NCBI GenBank assembly: GCA_049642385.1
Contig: JBAROU010000214.1
Location: 1-15,601, forward strand
Source of the DNA: JBAROU01 sp049642385
GTDB taxonomy: Bacteria > Chloroflexota > Dehalococcoidia > DSTF01 > RBG-16-68-14
DNA length: 15,601 nucleotides
Direction: 5' to 3'
Under the pieces are notes generated by a model. That model was not told where the DNA came from, searched no databases, and saw only the letters and a list, made by a program, of their open reading frames with translations. Below, one piece after another: positions 14,482 to 15,601 of the stretch (position 1 is its first letter; every line of letters starts with the position of its first letter). Position numbers and translations under genes: made by a program.

Positions 14482-15501
14482 TTAGGGTGCGCCGGCGCAC
14501 GTGTGACCGAACTGGTTGACGACGAAGAGCAGGTCGTTGGCCGCAACAACGCCGTCCGGCGCATTGACGTTCCACGGTTCGCCCCCGCTGGGCGGAGAGC
14601 GATCGAAGGACGGGTGGTAGCCTGAGGCAGGTGGCTGGCCTAGCGGGTCGATGGATGGGTTGCCGGTCGAGCCGAAGCGGCCAAGGATGCGCACGATGTC
14701 GCCCGTACTGATGATCCGGTCGCGCGGATTGCCCTGCCCGGCTGTGTCGAAGAAGTCCCAGAACTTGTAGGGGTCGCGCTCGCCACCGAAGGCGGGGTTG
14801 GAGCCCAGCTCCTGTCCGTTCGTGCAGCCGTCGTTGTCGGCGTCGATGTCCGGCGTGGCGGTAGGCGACGGCGTCGGCGTGGGTGAGAGCGTGGGTGTCG
14901 GAGTGGGCGTTGGTGCGACGGTGCACTCGATCGAGGCGTCAATGAGCATGGGGTCGACCGCGCTACCTGAGCCGTCCAGGAAGTGGCTTCCTTGCTGAGG
15001 ATCGCCCGCTCGGGGGACGAGATGGAGGCTTGTGCTGCCCGCTTGCTGGCAAGAGAACTGAAACTGGAGGATGGTGCCTGTCGTCGTGTCGCCCACGAAC
15101 AGCGGCGGGATCGGGACGCAACCGAACAGCATGGACGGGTCTGGCGGGCCGCTCGTCTGGTTGTCCTGACGAATCGGAATCGAGCAGTATCCCCACGAAT
15201 TCTCGCTTCCAGGGCTGCCCGCTGGCAGGTAGTCGAGCTGTGGGTCGTTCCAGGCGAGCTTCATTTGGTGGCCGTAGTAGCCGCCGATCGGCGCCGCCGT
15301 TACGTTAACCTGGACGCTGAACGAGGCGCCGGTGGGATACTGGCAGGTGTCCTGGATGCTGGCAGACGCGGCGTCGCAGTCAACGGCGACGCTGCCGTTT
15401 GGCGGCGGTCCGGCGCTGGTGCCATAGACAACAGCAGCGGCGCCCGCAGAAAGCGCCAGCGCAGCGGTAAGCGACAAAACTAGCGGTCGTAGCATGCCCA
15501 T
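14482..15501 (-). CDS. Secreted cohesin-like protein with Thr-Pro linker and dockerin-like tail
   Basis: Residues 1-26 are a Sec signal peptide (MLRPLVLSLTAALALSAGAAA). Residues 36-193 form a beta-rich domain resembling the cohesin/type III carbohydrate-binding fold (FSVQVNVTAAP, then TTGTILQFQFSC). A Thr/Pro/Ser linker at 197-217 follows, then a calcium-loop-like stretch DIDADNDGCTNGQELG at 218-233, and two dockerin-like helices, RIISTGDIVRILGRFG and DGVVAANDLLFVVNQFGH. The second half of the dockerin is better kept than the first. Eight cysteines after the signal peptide suggest four disulfides. I chose the ATG at 15501 because GGGAG lies five bases upstream; GTG at 15513 would add four residues. 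It probably acts outside the cell, but no enzymatic domain is visible and its partner is unknown. Confidence 0.8.
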   Translation of the reverse strand: MGMLRPLVLSLTAALALSAGAAAVVYGTSAGPPPNGSVAVDCDAASASIQDTCQYPTGASFSVQVNVTAAPIGGYYGHQMKLAWNDPQLDYLPAGSPGSENSWGYCSIPIRQDNQTSGPPDPSMLFGCVPIPPLFVGDTTTGTILQFQFSCQQAGSTSLHLVPRAGDPQQGSHFLDGSGSAVDPMLIDASIECTVAPTPTPTPTLSPTPTPSPTATPDIDADNDGCTNGQELGSNPAFGGERDPYKFWDFFDTAGQGNPRDRIISTGDIVRILGRFGSTGNPSIDPLGQPPASGYHPSFDRSPPSGGEPWNVNAPDGVVAANDLLFVVNQFGHTCAGAP

Positions 15502-15547
15502 ACGGTCTCCCACACTGAGCCCCGAGGTGGGCTCGAAGGCGCGAACG

Positions 15548-15590
15548 CCCGTAAGGGATCATCGGCTGGTATCAGGAAAACCCGTAGGGG
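15548..15590. repeat. Paired CCCGTAnGGG boxes upstream of the secreted-protein gene
   Basis: CCCGTAAGGG (15548-15557) and CCCGTAGGGG (15581-15590) are near-identical and each internally palindromic (CCC/GGG). Their centres are 33 bp apart, about three helical turns. They lie 47-90 bp upstream of the start codon, where an activator would bind. The second also reads TACCCCT on the minus strand, which fits the NarL/LuxR-type heptamer TACYYMT. The window ends 11 bases beyond. Confidence 0.4.
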
Positions 15591-15601
15591 TAAGCGAGGC
15601 T

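Noticed and set aside
14860..14925. GTGGGTGT-rich DNA that looks like a minisatellite
   Set aside because: It encodes the Thr-Pro linker of the secreted protein, which explains the repetition.

Overview
The window is a dense, high-GC stretch of ordinary bacterial chromosome, mostly housekeeping metabolism. The combination of an archaeal-type phosphoglycerate mutase inside a glycolytic cluster, an acyl-independent DapL/DapF route to meso-diaminopimelate, and a secreted protein with a Thr-Pro linker and a dockerin-like tail suggests a Chloroflexota bacterium, perhaps Dehalococcoidia-like. This placement is inferred from gene content, not from a search. No phage, transposon, CRISPR array or obvious defence system is visible.

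Layout. Positions 25-1725 (-) hold guaA (GMP synthase) with a long N-terminal extension. It diverges across a 123-bp promoter region from tsaC (tRNA t6A synthesis), which is followed by a VOC/glyoxalase-fold gene and a strong bidirectional terminator (2884-2919). A small DUF4177-like gene (-) faces that terminator. A polyprenyl diphosphate synthase follows on the + strand. Then comes a lower-glycolysis cluster, pgk - apgM - tpiA (4535-7764), followed by miaA (tRNA i6A synthesis) and a DinB-like gene. Next is the tightly coupled set dapF - GNAT acetyltransferase - dapL (9253-12205), with ATGA stop/start overlaps. Past it lies a degraded fragment that resembles the N-terminus of an aminoglycoside-phosphotransferase-fold protein.

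The right end is all on the minus strand. Read in the direction of transcription it holds a secreted cohesin/dockerin-like protein, a 75-residue unknown protein, a tRNA with anticodon CAU, an intact phosphotransferase-fold gene, and a 155-residue DUF6285-like partner.

How the genes work together. Pgk, ApgM and TpiA are three linked steps of lower glycolysis. DapL makes LL-DAP directly from tetrahydrodipicolinate, and DapF converts it to meso-DAP for lysine and peptidoglycan. TsaC and MiaA both modify tRNAs at or next to the anticodon (positions 37), and a CAU tRNA lies in the same window. The prenyl synthase makes the long isoprenoid diphosphates needed for quinones and carriers.

I see no convincing new multi-gene system. 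The best leads are a Ser in place of the first catalytic Cys of DapF, the GNAT gene locked between two DAP genes, a perfect hairpin with overlapping mini-ORFs just before tsaC, a recurring extended -10 promoter (including leaderless-type spacing), and a pair of CCCGTAnGGG boxes 33 bp apart upstream of the secreted protein.
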